From NCBI RefSeq assembly GCF_030161115.1, contig NZ_BSPQ01000005.1, forward strand, positions 372,001 to 436,000: a DNA stretch of 64,000 nt. The letters run 5' to 3'. The position numbers were made by a program, and so were the translations under genes. The notes beneath the pieces were generated by a model. That model was not told where the DNA came from. It ran no database searches and saw only the letters and a list, made by a program, of their open reading frames with translations. This document shows positions 1 to 8,668 of this stretch, in pieces (within the stretch, counting starts at the first letter, position 1; every line of letters starts with the position of its first letter). The DNA is from Psychromonas marina (GTDB lineage: Bacteria > Pseudomonadota > Gammaproteobacteria > Enterobacterales > Psychromonadaceae).

Positions 1-293
1 ACTTATGATCTACTTTATATTCTTCCATATTTTTCTTTAGTTAAATAGGTGTTGAATGTTACAGTAAGTTACAAATGTTAAATACATGTACAGTGGTTAT
101 GCCAATCTAACTAAATACTTGATCATTCTTGCTGGATAAATACCTTTTTAACTTCGTTCTCAATTTTGCAATTAGAATAATTAGTTAACTGCAATTGACC
201 TCTTGTTATAAATGAATTTTCCTGCGTAATCTTCTGACCAATTACTAATCCAGATTAGTATCAGGCTAAAGTCTTAATCAATTGGAGAATATT
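1..293. other. AT-rich intergenic sequence at window edge
   Basis: No convincing gene is visible. The last bases hold the ribosome binding site of the next gene (GGAG at 284-287). Nothing else stands out apart from AT-rich sequence that could hold a promoter. Confidence 0.5.
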
Positions 294-1037
294 TTGCCAG
301 TTTTCATTATTGTTTTCCTATTGCTACTTTCTAGCCCAATTAAAGCGGTACAGATAACGACTGCAAACGCACATTGGCCGCCATGGCGAGTTATTGAAGC
401 TGACGGTACACTGAGTGGTATCGAATTGGATATTCTTAAACGCTTAACAACTCATCTAGACTTTGATCTTATTATTAAAGGATGCGGATGGAAGAGGTGC
501 TTAAAGCATATGGAAGTCGGTGAGAGTGATGTCATGACAGGCCTTTTCAAAACCGCTGAACGTGAGCAATATATGAAATTTATAACGCCTGCTTATCGTG
601 TCGAAAAAAATATCTGTTTTTATCAAAACAAAGACAGTTCAAAAGAGATATATCATTTTAAGGACTTATACGATATATCGGTAGGGGTTGTGAAAAAAGT
701 CGCTTATTTTGAACCTTTCGATAGTGACCCTCGCATTAATAAACTCTATGCCACCACGGATGAATACCTATTTCGCTTATTGCAAGCTGATCGTCTTGAT
801 GCGGTTGTTATCGCTTGTGTTACCGGCGACGTTTTAGTTAGTGAGCTAAATCTTCAAGGTGTATTTAAGCATGCTAATTATGTATATCGTGTTGCTCACC
901 CTGTTTATCTCGCTATTTCTAAGAAGTCACCTTTCTTAGCAAGAGAAGCTGAAATTTCAAAAGCGTTGCAAGGCATGATCGATAGAGGAGAAGTTCAGAA
1001 GATAATGGCGAGTTACGGGGTTCAAGATCTAAACTAA
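294..1037 (+). CDS. Periplasmic solute-binding protein, family 3 (amino-acid type)
   Basis: This is a 247-residue exported protein of the bacterial extracellular solute-binding family 3. It has an N-terminal hydrophobic signal segment (PVFIIVFLLLLSS) followed by the family pattern of two alpha/beta lobes, with WPPWRVIEADGTLSGIELD near the mature start. Members bind small polar ligands in the periplasm for an ABC importer or a sensor. No permease or ATPase gene is adjacent, so it may be an orphan or a stand-alone sensory binding protein; the next gene is a chemoreceptor. Two TTG codons could start it, at 282 and 294. I prefer 294 because GGAG (284-287) lies six bases upstream of it. The ligand cannot be read from the sequence. 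Confidence 0.75.
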   Translation: MPVFIIVFLLLLSSPIKAVQITTANAHWPPWRVIEADGTLSGIELDILKRLTTHLDFDLIIKGCGWKRCLKHMEVGESDVMTGLFKTAEREQYMKFITPAYRVEKNICFYQNKDSSKEIYHFKDLYDISVGVVKKVAYFEPFDSDPRINKLYATTDEYLFRLLQADRLDAVVIACVTGDVLVSELNLQGVFKHANYVYRVAHPVYLAISKKSPFLAREAEISKALQGMIDRGEVQKIMASYGVQDLN

Positions 1038-1611
1038 TGGTGTTGTTTTCTTTCTGTTTGATAGATAGTCAAATAGCTTCGCTATTTTATCGCTTATTAT
1101 GGTGATAATACTGCAAATGTCTTTTTATGTCGCCTCACTAGAGCGATTTATCTTCATTTAACCTACCTGCCCATTTTAAATATAATACTCTACAGAAGAA
1201 GATTGAGATTAAGTTGTTGATATTTAAGTTAAAATATTTCTTTTCGTCTACTCCGGCGTAGAAGGGTTGTCTCGTTTGTATTTCACGCCTAATTTTTATT
1301 GTTTATGAAAATAAAGTTAAACCTTAAGTTGTTGTTTTTATTGGGTTAATTTTTATAACATAATTTATGATTCATCTAACCTTGCTTCAATTGTGATCTT
1401 AGCTCTCATTTTAACGTTTTGTTAACCCTTTTAGAGGGGGGGGAGGCTGTGGGAATGCAGCTTGATAGTTACCATTAGTGCTTGTTTTTAAGGCTTTATA
1501 TTAGCCACTGAAACATCTTTAGTGGCTGTTTTTAAATGACAGTTGGGTAGCTTGCATTCAACCTAAGAAATAATTCTGCTTCTTAGGTAGATCTTTAAGG
1601 TCAGTATTATT
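1038..1611. other. Long intergenic region with G-tract, orphan hairpins and possible small RNA
   Basis: 574 bases without a supported gene. It holds a run of eight G at 1436-1443, unusual in this AT-rich DNA. A terminator-like hairpin (AGCCACT/AGTGGCT, 1503-1527, then GTTTTT) follows, and a 9-bp hairpin (1561-1569 with 1580-1588) sits just before the chemoreceptor start. The first hairpin lies about 470 bases from the previous stop, so it may end a small RNA; this is an inference. Confidence 0.4.
1503..1533 (+). terminator. Orphan intrinsic terminator-like hairpin
   Basis: A 7-bp stem AGCCACT (1503-1509) pairs with AGTGGCT (1521-1527) around an 11-base loop and is followed by GTTTTT. It lies far from the preceding stop codon and before the chemoreceptor, so the transcript it ends is unknown. 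Confidence 0.5.
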
Positions 1612-3471
1612 ATGAAAATAAAGTACAAATTAATTATAAATTCATGTGTTTCAATTATCAGTATGTTAGTTATGTTGCTATTACTGAACTTTTCTTCGGA
1701 TGTGTTACAAAATAATATGACACTTTCAAAACAGATCGGAAAGATAGAAGCCGATATGATTCAGTTGCAAGTCTATGAAAAAAACTTTCAGTTCCATAAG
1801 CAATTAAAAGATGTCGAGTTATTTGAAGAAAGCATCAGTAGACTTAATGGCACACTGAGTGAAGTGAAAAATGAACTTAATGACATCGGTATTCCCTTAG
1901 ATGAGATCAATAACCTTGCCAGTGCGCTTGATAGTTATCATCAGCACTTTGGCCACTTTGTCGCCGCGCAGAAGCGTATTGGTTTAGATGCTAATGATGC
2001 TTTATATGGAGAACTCACCAAAGCTGTTAGTACAGCAGAACGCAGAGTGGGTAGTCGTGACTATAAAGCACTGAGTATTCTATTACAGGCTCGTAAAAGT
2101 GAAAAAGATTTCTTATCGACTCATGATGGTAAATATATTGATGAGTTCAACGTTATTTATAAGCGTATGCTTGATCATGTGAAATATAGTGATTTCCCTA
2201 AAGCTTATAAAAGTGCGGTAGGCGTTGTATTGGAGACCTATCATAGTGCCTTTATTGCGGTTGCTGCAGAGCAAGAGATAATGGGGTTAACTGCAGATGC
2301 TGGTCTACAAAAGAATATGCAAGATAGTGCATTGGTTCTAAAAACTAATCTTAATATTTTGATGTCAAAAACCACCGCTGAGGTGATGCAATATATGTCA
2401 TCAATCAAGAATATAACTTACCTCTTGTTTGCAGTTGCATTACTTATCTCGATTGTGATCGGTTGGGTTACAGCACGCAGCATTATGAGCGCTATCTCTT
2501 ATATCAAAAACTCCATCGTTTCGATTGCAGACAGTAATGATTTAACGATTCAAGTGTCGACACGAAGTAAAGATGAATTGGCTGAAATGGCTGGCGCATT
2601 CAATGAAATGATTGCAAATTTCCGTCGTCTTATTATCTCTGTTCAAGGCTCGGCAAAAAATGTAAACCATGCATCGACTACCTTGACTGGCAATATTCAT
2701 GAGGCAAGCCTTGGTGTGCAGTCACAGATGCAAGAAACTGATATGGTCGCAACCGCAGTGACTGAAATGGCGACGACGATTGAGGAAATTGCGAGTAATA
2801 CCACCGATGCTGCTAACAAAGCAGAGTTGACCAACCAAAATGCGATAATCGGTAAGCAAGGGGTGGATACCACTATCAACCAGATTAACTTGTTATCTCA
2901 AAAATTGCTGGAATCGGAAGGGGTGGTTGATCTCCTTGCTAAGGATAGCGATACCATTGGCCGTGTATTAGAGGTAATACGTGGCATTGCCGAGCAGACT
3001 AACCTACTTGCGCTTAATGCCGCGATAGAAGCTGCTAGAGCGGGTGAACAGGGCAGGGGATTTGCAGTTGTTGCCGATGAGGTGCGGACGCTTGCTAGTC
3101 GTACTCAAGACTCCACTAAAGAGATTGAAAATATTATTAGTTCTTTACAAGGCAGGACTAAAAATATTGTATCGCTAATGGTAGATTGCCGAAATGAAGG
3201 GCAGGAAAGTGTTGTTCAAGCGAACCAAGCGGGAAAAATGTTAGAAGAGATCAACCAAGATATTGTTGGCATCATGGAGATGAACACCAGTATTGCTTCT
3301 GCAATTGAGCAGCAAAGTATCGCTTCCGCTGAGGTTAACAGGCACCTTGTTTCTATCCGTGATGTGGCAGAGAATTCGGGAGAAGCTTCTGAGCAAAATG
3401 AAGAGATGAGTTATGAACTTGAAAAACAAGCGAATGATTTAATTCATGAAGTGAGCAAGTTTACCGTTTAG
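1612..3471 (+). CDS. Methyl-accepting chemotaxis protein with helical periplasmic sensor
   Basis: A 619-residue transmembrane chemoreceptor. It has TM1 at about residues 8-28 and a long, entirely helical periplasmic region (about 30-265) that looks like an HBM or related helical-bundle sensor. TM2 is at about 268-290, followed by a HAMP linker and the cytoplasmic signalling coiled coil. The highly conserved hairpin tip, including AEQTNLLALNAAIEAARAGE, is present at about residues 458-480 and binds CheA/CheW. Family knowledge: it controls flagellar rotation through CheA; HBM receptors commonly sense organic acids. No CheW-pentapeptide tail is seen (it ends EVSKFTV). A 9-bp hairpin precedes the start, with AAGG at about 1598 as a weak ribosome binding site. 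The ligand is unknown. Confidence 0.9.
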   Translation: MKIKYKLIINSCVSIISMLVMLLLLNFSSDVLQNNMTLSKQIGKIEADMIQLQVYEKNFQFHKQLKDVELFEESISRLNGTLSEVKNELNDIGIPLDEINNLASALDSYHQHFGHFVAAQKRIGLDANDALYGELTKAVSTAERRVGSRDYKALSILLQARKSEKDFLSTHDGKYIDEFNVIYKRMLDHVKYSDFPKAYKSAVGVVLETYHSAFIAVAAEQEIMGLTADAGLQKNMQDSALVLKTNLNILMSKTTAEVMQYMSSIKNITYLLFAVALLISIVIGWVTARSIMSAISYIKNSIVSIADSNDLTIQVSTRSKDELAEMAGAFNEMIANFRRLIISVQGSAKNVNHASTTLTGNIHEASLGVQSQMQETDMVATAVTEMATTIEEIASNTTDAANKAELTNQNAIIGKQGVDTTINQINLLSQKLLESEGVVDLLAKDSDTIGRVLEVIRGIAEQTNLLALNAAIEAARAGEQGRGFAVVADEVRTLASRTQDSTKEIENIISSLQGRTKNIVSLMVDCRNEGQESVVQANQAGKMLEEINQDIVGIMEMNTSIASAIEQQSIASAEVNRHLVSIRDVAENSGEASEQNEEMSYELEKQANDLIHEVSKFTV

Positions 3472-3587
3472 TAACAAGGGGTAGTTGATATTCTGCATAG
3501 TGAAGTACTGTGACGCTGACTATTGCGCGTGGTTTATAAGTCTGGGCTATGAATGACTATCTTTCGCTGCGATCAAGTATGTAGAGT

Positions 3588-3618
3588 AAAAACGGCAACC
3601 CTTTAGGTTGCCGTTTTT
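3588..3618. terminator. Bidirectional terminator between chemoreceptor and dCMP deaminase
   Basis: A perfect 13-bp stem (3588-3600 with 3606-3618) with loop CTTTA, flanked by an A-run and a T-run. It lies between two convergent genes and can serve both strands. Confidence 0.9.
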
Positions 3619-3650
3619 GTATGTTTGCGTTAATAAAACTACTTTGGGTC

Positions 3651-4085
3651 TTATTTAGTCGTGATCCACTCAACACTCACACCTGCTTGGATAAACATGG
3701 TTTCACTGAGTGCGACTTTATCCCCCCAGCGTGCGAGAAAATCTTCATCTTGCTCTGGGCAATGTACCGCGTTGATGCCGGTTTGGATGATTTTTGCTGC
3801 ACAGTTTGGACATGGGAAATGGGTTACCCAAATCTCACAGCCACTTAAATCACGTTTAGCATAAAGAATCGCATTCTCTTCCGCATGCAGGGTTTTAAGT
3901 AATTTTAGCTCTCTACTATCAGTGGCTGCACTATCAGATATACCGTGTGGGTAGCCATTAAAGCCAAGTGAAACAATCCGGTTATGTTCAGTGATCACCG
4001 CACCGACTTGCGTTGAAGGGTCTTTGCTCCAAGAAGCCACTAACTCTGCCATTTGAATAAATCGTTCTGCCCATTTAGAGATCAT
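3651..4085 (-). CDS. dCMP deaminase family protein
   Basis: A 144-residue zinc-dependent cytidine/deoxycytidylate deaminase. The metal and catalytic motif HAEENAIL (His zinc ligand, catalytic Glu) lies at about residues 67-74, and the second zinc motif PCPNCAAKII at about 92-101. The N-terminal DPSTQVGAVI segment is typical of dCMP deaminases of the ComEB type. Such enzymes convert dCMP to dUMP for dTTP synthesis, although related small deaminases act on other substrates. The gene stands alone and converges on the chemoreceptor, sharing its terminator. The family call is firm; the exact substrate is inferred. Confidence 0.85.
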   Translation of the reverse strand: MISKWAERFIQMAELVASWSKDPSTQVGAVITEHNRIVSLGFNGYPHGISDSAATDSRELKLLKTLHAEENAILYAKRDLSGCEIWVTHFPCPNCAAKIIQTGINAVHCPEQDEDFLARWGDKVALSETMFIQAGVSVEWITTK

Positions 4086-4421
4086 AATTATCCTTAGTAT
4101 TTGATATTAATCGTTAGAAAAAGAGATAAGCGTATTAATACAGGATAAATCTTATTATAGAAATAGATACTTCACTTTAACTAAGTGATGCGCTTTATAA
4201 TAAGATAAATTATTAAAGTGTTCATACACTCTGCTTTAAATGATCGCCACCTGCGTTGTGCTTTTTCTCTGTTTAGCGTGCTAGCTATTGTGAACTTCAG
4301 AGTGACATCTCTGTTTAATGATAATGGCAGATCATGATCTTTTATTTTCTGATCTTTTTTATTCAATGCTATTATTAGCGGCTGTTTACAATACCTTTAA
4401 AAACTTAACCCTGAGTCTATT
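4086..4421. other. Divergent intergenic region
   Basis: 336 bases between the divergent deaminase gene and holD. It should hold both promoters, but I see no clear consensus element. A 61-codon minus-strand reading frame here has no recognisable features, and I do not call it. Confidence 0.5.
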
Positions 4422-4808
4422 ATGTTGCATCAAAAAGCGCTCTATCTTCAAGAGATGGGAATAACCCACTGGCAGGTACGTAAACCTGCATTATTCACTA
4501 ATGGCAGTGGTTTTCCGATGTTAGACCTTAGTGCATGTAAGTTGCTGTTAGTGTGCGGTGAAGGTGAGTTTAATCACCCTTTAACCAGTGCAATTTTAAA
4601 TGCATTTAATGTAAAACCAGCAGAAGTTTGTAGCTGCACAATGGAGCAGTTTGAAAATCAGCAGGGCGAGTTACCTGAGATAATCTGGTCAACTCTAGGA
4701 GAGATAAAACAGCCGGGTCATGCATTATTAACCTCACCTACGATTGCTGAACTTGCTTTACAGCCTCTCGCTAAAAAACAACTATGGAAAGAGTTCTGTG
4801 CTTTGTAA
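4422..4808 (+). CDS. holD: DNA polymerase III subunit psi
   Basis: A 128-residue HolD-family protein. The N-terminus (LYLQEMGITHWQVRKP) matches the conserved HolD pattern, and the downstream fold region fits psi. Psi binds the chi subunit and joins it to the clamp-loader complex, linking SSB to the replicative polymerase. Its place directly before rimI is the arrangement seen in E. coli and Vibrio. The 3' end carries the ribosome binding site of rimI, so the two are translationally linked. The upstream ribosome binding site is weak (GAG at about 4413). Confidence 0.88.
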   Translation: MLHQKALYLQEMGITHWQVRKPALFTNGSGFPMLDLSACKLLLVCGEGEFNHPLTSAILNAFNVKPAEVCSCTMEQFENQQGELPEIIWSTLGEIKQPGHALLTSPTIAELALQPLAKKQLWKEFCAL

Positions 4809-5268
4809 TAAAAACAGTGACAATAAAAACCGACAAATACTACCAATGGGACTTGCTGATATAAAGCAGGTTACCGAGATAGAAAATAGTGCTCATACTC
4901 ATCCGTGGTCTGAAAAGTTATTTTTAAGCAACTTTGGGCAACGCTACTTTAGTCATGTATTGCTGAGTGATGATGTGGTTATCGGTTATTTTGTTGCTAG
5001 CGCAGTTGCTGGAGAAGTCACGCTGATGAACATAGCTGTTGCGCTAGAAAATCAGGGCCAAGGTGCTGGACAACAACTATTACAATTTTTGCTTGATTAC
5101 TCACGCAAAACTGAACAGCAAGAAGTTTGGTTAGAGGTACGTATTTCAAATGAAACTGCGATCCATCTTTATCAAAAGCTGGGCTTTGTAGAAGTGGATG
5201 TGCGCAAAGCCTATTACCCAACAGACAATGGCCGCGAAGATGCGGTGATAATGTGTTGCTATCTTTGA
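4798..5268 (+). CDS. rimI: Ribosomal protein S18-alanine N-acetyltransferase
   Basis: A GNAT-fold acetyltransferase of about 156 residues. Visible are the RimI N-terminal landmark HPWSEKLF, the acetyl-CoA binding loop NQGQGAGQQLL (Q/RxxGxG/A type) and the LGF/YYPTDNGREDAVIM C-terminus typical of RimI. RimI acetylates the N-terminal alanine of ribosomal protein S18. The frame is open further upstream, but I choose the GTG at 4798 because GGAAAGAG (4786-4793) sits just upstream and the resulting length matches the family. This start overlaps the end of holD by 11 bases. A later ATG at 4846 would cut into the conserved N-terminus. Confidence 0.88.
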   Translation: MLCNKNSDNKNRQILPMGLADIKQVTEIENSAHTHPWSEKLFLSNFGQRYFSHVLLSDDVVIGYFVASAVAGEVTLMNIAVALENQGQGAGQQLLQFLLDYSRKTEQQEVWLEVRISNETAIHLYQKLGFVEVDVRKAYYPTDNGREDAVIMCCYL

Positions 5269-5287
5269 ATGGCAATACCATATTATG

Positions 5288-5336
5288 AGCTAACAGCTAA
5301 CAGCTAACAGCTAACAGCTAACAGCTAACAGCTGTT
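5288..5336. repeat. Tandem heptamer repeat (AGCTAAC)x6
   Basis: Six perfect head-to-tail copies of AGCTAAC (5288-5329) followed by AGCTGTT, which makes a local AACAGCTGTT palindrome. It lies 20 bases after the rimI stop. Related AGCTNAC-like strings occur after several other genes in the window. Confidence 0.97.
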
Positions 5337-5363
5337 TGTTTTATCCTAATTCAGGAAAAAAGA

Positions 5364-6107
5364 ATGATCTCGAAAAACCAATTAAAATTGATCAAAGCAC
5401 TTGAGTCTAAAAAGCAGCGCAAAAAGAACGGGTTGTTTATTGTTCAGGGCGAAAAAAACGTATCAGAGTTATTCAACTCAGGTTTTACGATTAAACAGAT
5501 ATTTGCAACGGCAAGTTACATTAATAATAACGGTACGTTATTAAGTCAGCATAACTTGGTTCCTTTAATCACCGAAGCGAGTGAAGATGAGCTTAAAAAA
5601 GCAGGTACTTTGGTTTCAAACAATAGCGTATTAGCGATTGTTGAGTGTCAGGATTTTTCTGTGCCTGAGATTTCTGAAAATGAGCTGATTTTGGTATTAG
5701 ATCAGGTCGGTGATCCGGGTAATCTAGGCACTATCTTACGTGTTGCTGATTGGTACGGTATCAAAAATGTTATTTGTAGCCCTGATTGTGCTGATTTTTA
5801 TAATCCGAAAGTGATTGCGGCAACGATGGGATCCTTCGCACGCGTTAATGTTTCTCATACTGACTTAACGGAGTATCTGGGTAAACAAGCTAAACCTGTT
5901 TATGGTGCATTTTTAGAAGGTAAAAATATCCATCAAACACAGCTATCAAGCAGTGCGTTTATAGTGATGGGCAGTGAGTCACACGGCATTTCAGCTGAAG
6001 TAGGAGCGTTTGTCTCAGATAAAATTACGATTCCTAATTTTGGACAAGCGGAATCGTTAAACGTGGCAATGGCGACGGGTATTATTTTGGATAACTTTAA
6101 GCGTTAA
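5364..6107 (+). CDS. TrmH/SpoU-family RNA 2'-O-methyltransferase
   Basis: A 247-residue SPOUT methyltransferase. An N-terminal substrate-binding region (residues 1-95, with KNGLFIVQGEKNV) is followed by the SpoU catalytic domain, with the three conserved motifs: DQVGDPGNLGTILRVADW (motif 1), MGSESHGIS (motif 2) and IPNFGQAESLNVAMATGI (motif 3). The fold is the trefoil-knot type that binds S-adenosylmethionine and methylates a ribose 2'-OH in rRNA or tRNA. The architecture matches RlmB/TsnR-like proteins; which nucleotide is modified cannot be read from the sequence. A strong AGGAAAAA precedes the start. Confidence 0.85.
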   Translation: MISKNQLKLIKALESKKQRKKNGLFIVQGEKNVSELFNSGFTIKQIFATASYINNNGTLLSQHNLVPLITEASEDELKKAGTLVSNNSVLAIVECQDFSVPEISENELILVLDQVGDPGNLGTILRVADWYGIKNVICSPDCADFYNPKVIAATMGSFARVNVSHTDLTEYLGKQAKPVYGAFLEGKNIHQTQLSSSAFIVMGSESHGISAEVGAFVSDKITIPNFGQAESLNVAMATGIILDNFKR

Positions 6108-6165
6108 GAGATTCGCCTTGTGGGGGGCGCTTTATTGGGCTCTAAATATTGACGGGCTGAACCCT

Positions 6166-6383
6166 GAAGCTATACCGATGTAGGCCGGTCTTTAGGCCGA
6201 TACATCAACGTAGTTGGTGCGAGTTGTTGGTGTGCTATAAACGTCGAGAAAGTGATAACAGCCTCAAACCTTGCACTACGGTGTAATATCGCGATAAATC
6301 ACGACCTTGGTTTAGTTTTGTAGGTTACTAAATATTGACGGGCTGAACCCCAACGTACAGGTTCATTTGCAGCTATCTTTTGA
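6166..6383. repeat. 218-bp direct repeat, copy 1
   Basis: Matches 6403-6620 at an exact offset of 237 bases with about nine differences by eye (about 96% identical). Near its left end is an imperfect dyad (GATGTAGGCC...GGCC, then GATACATC) that could fold as a hairpin. Confidence 0.95.
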
Positions 6384-6402
6384 ATAATCTAAGCAAGTTA
6401 GT

Positions 6403-6620
6403 GAAGCTATACCGATGTAGGTCGGTCTTTAGGCCGACACATCAACGTAGTTGGTGCGAGTTGTTGGTGTGGTATAAACGTCGAGAAAGTGATAACAGCC
6501 TCAAACCTTGCCCTACGGTGCAATATCGCGATAAATCACGACCTTGGTTTAGTTTTGTAGGTTACTAAATATTGACGGGCTGAAACCCAACCTACAGGTT
6601 CATTTGTAACTATCTTTTGA
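6403..6620. repeat. 218-bp direct repeat, copy 2
   Basis: Second copy of the element at 6166-6383. Its left-end dyad pairs GATGT with ACATC and GTCGG with CCGAC around a short loop. It is followed by TAACGACTAA/AGCTAATAACTGTTA strings related to the heptamer repeat family. Confidence 0.95.
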
Positions 6621-6656
6621 TCTACCTAACGACTAATTACTTACAGCTAATAACTG

Positions 6657-7148
6657 TTATTCGCCTTCAAATACTAAGTTTGAACGGCAGTGCTTACACA
6701 GGTAACGATCGCCTTTTAGTACTTTATTGTGGCGTCTTATGGTTAGCTGGTGGACTGTGCATGAGCAACGGTAAGTGAACTGTTTACCCGCAACATCTGT
6801 TGTATCGAGCTGGTGGGTGGTTAAAGCAGGGCGCTTAAATACGGTTTCCATGACATATTGCCACTGTTTGCCGTGCGGGCGAACTTTCCCGTATAGCTGA
6901 AAGGTGATTAAGTGTGCGACTTCGTGTGGAATGACCTGCTCAAAAAATTCCTCTTTGTTACTCATAAATAGAACAGGATTTATTTTGATTAGATTACGTT
7001 GCAGATGTGCCGTGCCTGCCGCTTTACCTCGTTGATTAAACAGGTACTCTGGTCGCTGAAAAGCGCGATCAAAAAAGCACTCGGCTTCAATGAAAAAATC
7101 TTCACCTTGAAGTTCGAGTGCTTTTTTATCTTGATCTGTCAGTTTCAT
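6657..7148 (-). CDS. sprT: SprT family zinc metalloprotease-like protein
   Basis: A 163-residue SprT-like protein. The zinc-binding motif HEVAHL with catalytic Glu is at about residues 75-80. A C-terminal zinc ribbon is visible as RCSC...YLCKHC (about 127-155). The family includes eukaryotic Spartan proteases; the bacterial role is poorly defined. It lies next to metK in the same orientation, as in other gammaproteobacteria. The length matches E. coli SprT (about 165). The ribosome binding site is weak. Confidence 0.9.
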   Translation of the reverse strand: MKLTDQDKKALELQGEDFFIEAECFFDRAFQRPEYLFNQRGKAAGTAHLQRNLIKINPVLFMSNKEEFFEQVIPHEVAHLITFQLYGKVRPHGKQWQYVMETVFKRPALTTHQLDTTDVAGKQFTYRCSCTVHQLTIRRHNKVLKGDRYLCKHCRSNLVFEGE

Positions 7149-7209
7149 CTTAATTTAGCATCACATCGCACGACTCGTTCTTATAAGAAAGGCGCGCTAT
7201 CAGCTTTAT

Positions 7210-8358
7210 TTAGAATGCATCTGCTTTAAGATCTTCAACTTTGTTCAGAGATTCCCAAGGGAACTCTTCACGACCAAAGTGACCGTATGCTGCAGTTGCT
7301 TGGTAGATAGGTTGAATAAGATCTAACATCTCGATTAAACCGTAAGGGCGTAAATCAAAGTGCTTGCTGATTAAGCTAACGATAAGATCTTTCGCTACTT
7401 TTTCAGTACCAAATGTTTCTACGCTGATAGATGTTGGCTCTGCAACACCAATTGCGTATGACACTTGAATCTCACAACGATCAGCAAGACCTGCTGCAAC
7501 GATGTTTTTAGCAACGTAACGTGCTGCGTATGCTGCACTACGGTCAACTTTTGATGGATCTTTACCAGAGAATGCACCGCCACCGTGACGCGCTGTACCG
7601 CCGTAAGTATCAACGATAATTTTACGACCAGTTAGACCACAATCGCCTACTGGACCACCGATAACGAAACGGCCAGTTGGATTAATATGGAATTTAGTGC
7701 GTTCTGATAATAGGTGTGCAGGTAATACTGGCTTGATGATCTCTTCCATTACCGCTTCAACTAAATCTTTCTGTTGAATATCTTCAGAATGTTGCGTTGA
7801 AAGTACAACTGCATCAATACCCACAATCACGCCTTTATCGTAAGCAAATGTTACTTGGCTTTTTGCGTCTGGACGTAACCAGTCTAGCTTGCCACTCTTA
7901 CGTACTTCAGCTTGTTTTTTAACAAGACGGTGTGCGTAAGTAACAGGAGCAGGCATGAAAACTTCAGTTTCATTAGTTGCGTAACCAAACATTAAACCTT
8001 GGTCACCAGCGCCTTGTTCACGAGGATCTTTACGGTCAACACCTTGATTAATATCAGGAGACTGTTTACCAACAACGTTTAATACTGCACATGAGTCAGC
8101 ATCAAAGCCCATTTCAGAACTTGTGTAACCAATGTCACGTACTGTTTTACGTGTGATCTCTTCGATATCAACCCAAGCGTCAGTAGTGATTTCACCACCA
8201 ACCATTACCATGCCTGTTTTGACGTAGGTTTCACAAGCAACACGTGCTTTTTTATCTTGCTTTAAAATTGCATCAAGTACCGCATCAGAAATTTGATCGG
8301 CGATTTTATCTGGATGACCTTCAGAAACTGATTCTGAAGTAAATAAGTCACGTGACAT
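7210..8358 (-). CDS. metK: S-adenosylmethionine synthase
   Basis: A 382-residue MetK, full length. It makes S-adenosylmethionine from methionine and ATP. Visible are the N-terminal [19 protein letters not shown] motif (ATP binding), [12 protein letters not shown] (signature 1) and [16 protein letters not shown] (signature 2, phosphate loop). A strong AGGAG precedes the ATG. Upstream, between 8396 and 8419, lies a MetJ-type met-box array, so repression by SAM-bound MetJ is likely. Codon use is that of a highly expressed gene. Confidence 0.98.
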   Translation of the reverse strand: MSRDLFTSESVSEGHPDKIADQISDAVLDAILKQDKKARVACETYVKTGMVMVGGEITTDAWVDIEEITRKTVRDIGYTSSEMGFDADSCAVLNVVGKQSPDINQGVDRKDPREQGAGDQGLMFGYATNETEVFMPAPVTYAHRLVKKQAEVRKSGKLDWLRPDAKSQVTFAYDKGVIVGIDAVVLSTQHSEDIQQKDLVEAVMEEIIKPVLPAHLLSERTKFHINPTGRFVIGGPVGDCGLTGRKIIVDTYGGTARHGGGAFSGKDPSKVDRSAAYAARYVAKNIVAAGLADRCEIQVSYAIGVAEPTSISVETFGTEKVAKDLIVSLISKHFDLRPYGLIEMLDLIQPIYQATAAYGHFGREEFPWESLNKVEDLKADAF

Positions 8359-8395
8359 GTGAGCTCCTAAATAATAGTGTCATAATAATTTTTTT

Positions 8396-8419
8396 GGATG
8401 TTTTTACATCTAGACGTCT
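8396..8419 (-). promoter_or_regulatory. MetJ operator (met-box array) upstream of metK
   Basis: A perfect met box AGACGTCT at 8412-8419 adjoins two 8-base units, at 8404-8411 and 8396-8403, each matching 5 of 8 positions. MetJ binds tandem 8-bp boxes cooperatively. The site is about 40-60 bases upstream of metK. Confidence 0.75.
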
Positions 8420-8668
8420 ATCTTACCTTTTTTTGTGACGAAAGCTAGCCTATTTATTTAAGCTAATTTAAGTCATTGACAGATCTTGTGAACTATTTTG
8501 ATAAAAAATGCTCTTAAATTAAGACGCTAGGTATATCTTCTCGGGTAATAATATTTTTCAGTTACTGCTTAATGGCTCGTCTGAATTGTAGATTTTTGCA
8601 TATTCAATGATAACGGGTATATACTGCGTCTTCGCCCTTTTCCTCGTTATTATCGCTTGAGTTTTATT

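Larger units (their letters stand above)
6108..6656. other. Repeat-filled intergenic region
   Basis: 549 bases between the RNA methyltransferase and sprT, filled mainly by a 218-bp sequence present twice (6166-6383 and 6403-6620). It also contains three copies of a phrase starting CTAAATATTGACGGGCTGAA (6142, 6328, 6565). No gene is supported; short frames here are made of the repeat. Confidence 0.85.

Noticed and set aside
1038-1611. c-di-GMP (GEMM) riboswitch before the chemoreceptor
   Set aside because: The conserved core bases of that riboswitch are not visible; only plain hairpins are seen.
4181-4366. 61-codon frame on the minus strand between the deaminase gene and holD
   Set aside because: Basic composition without family features, in an intergenic region likely to carry promoters.
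6380-6568. 62-codon plus-strand frame within the 218-bp duplication
   Set aside because: It is made only of the repeat, and its matching copy does not keep the frame.
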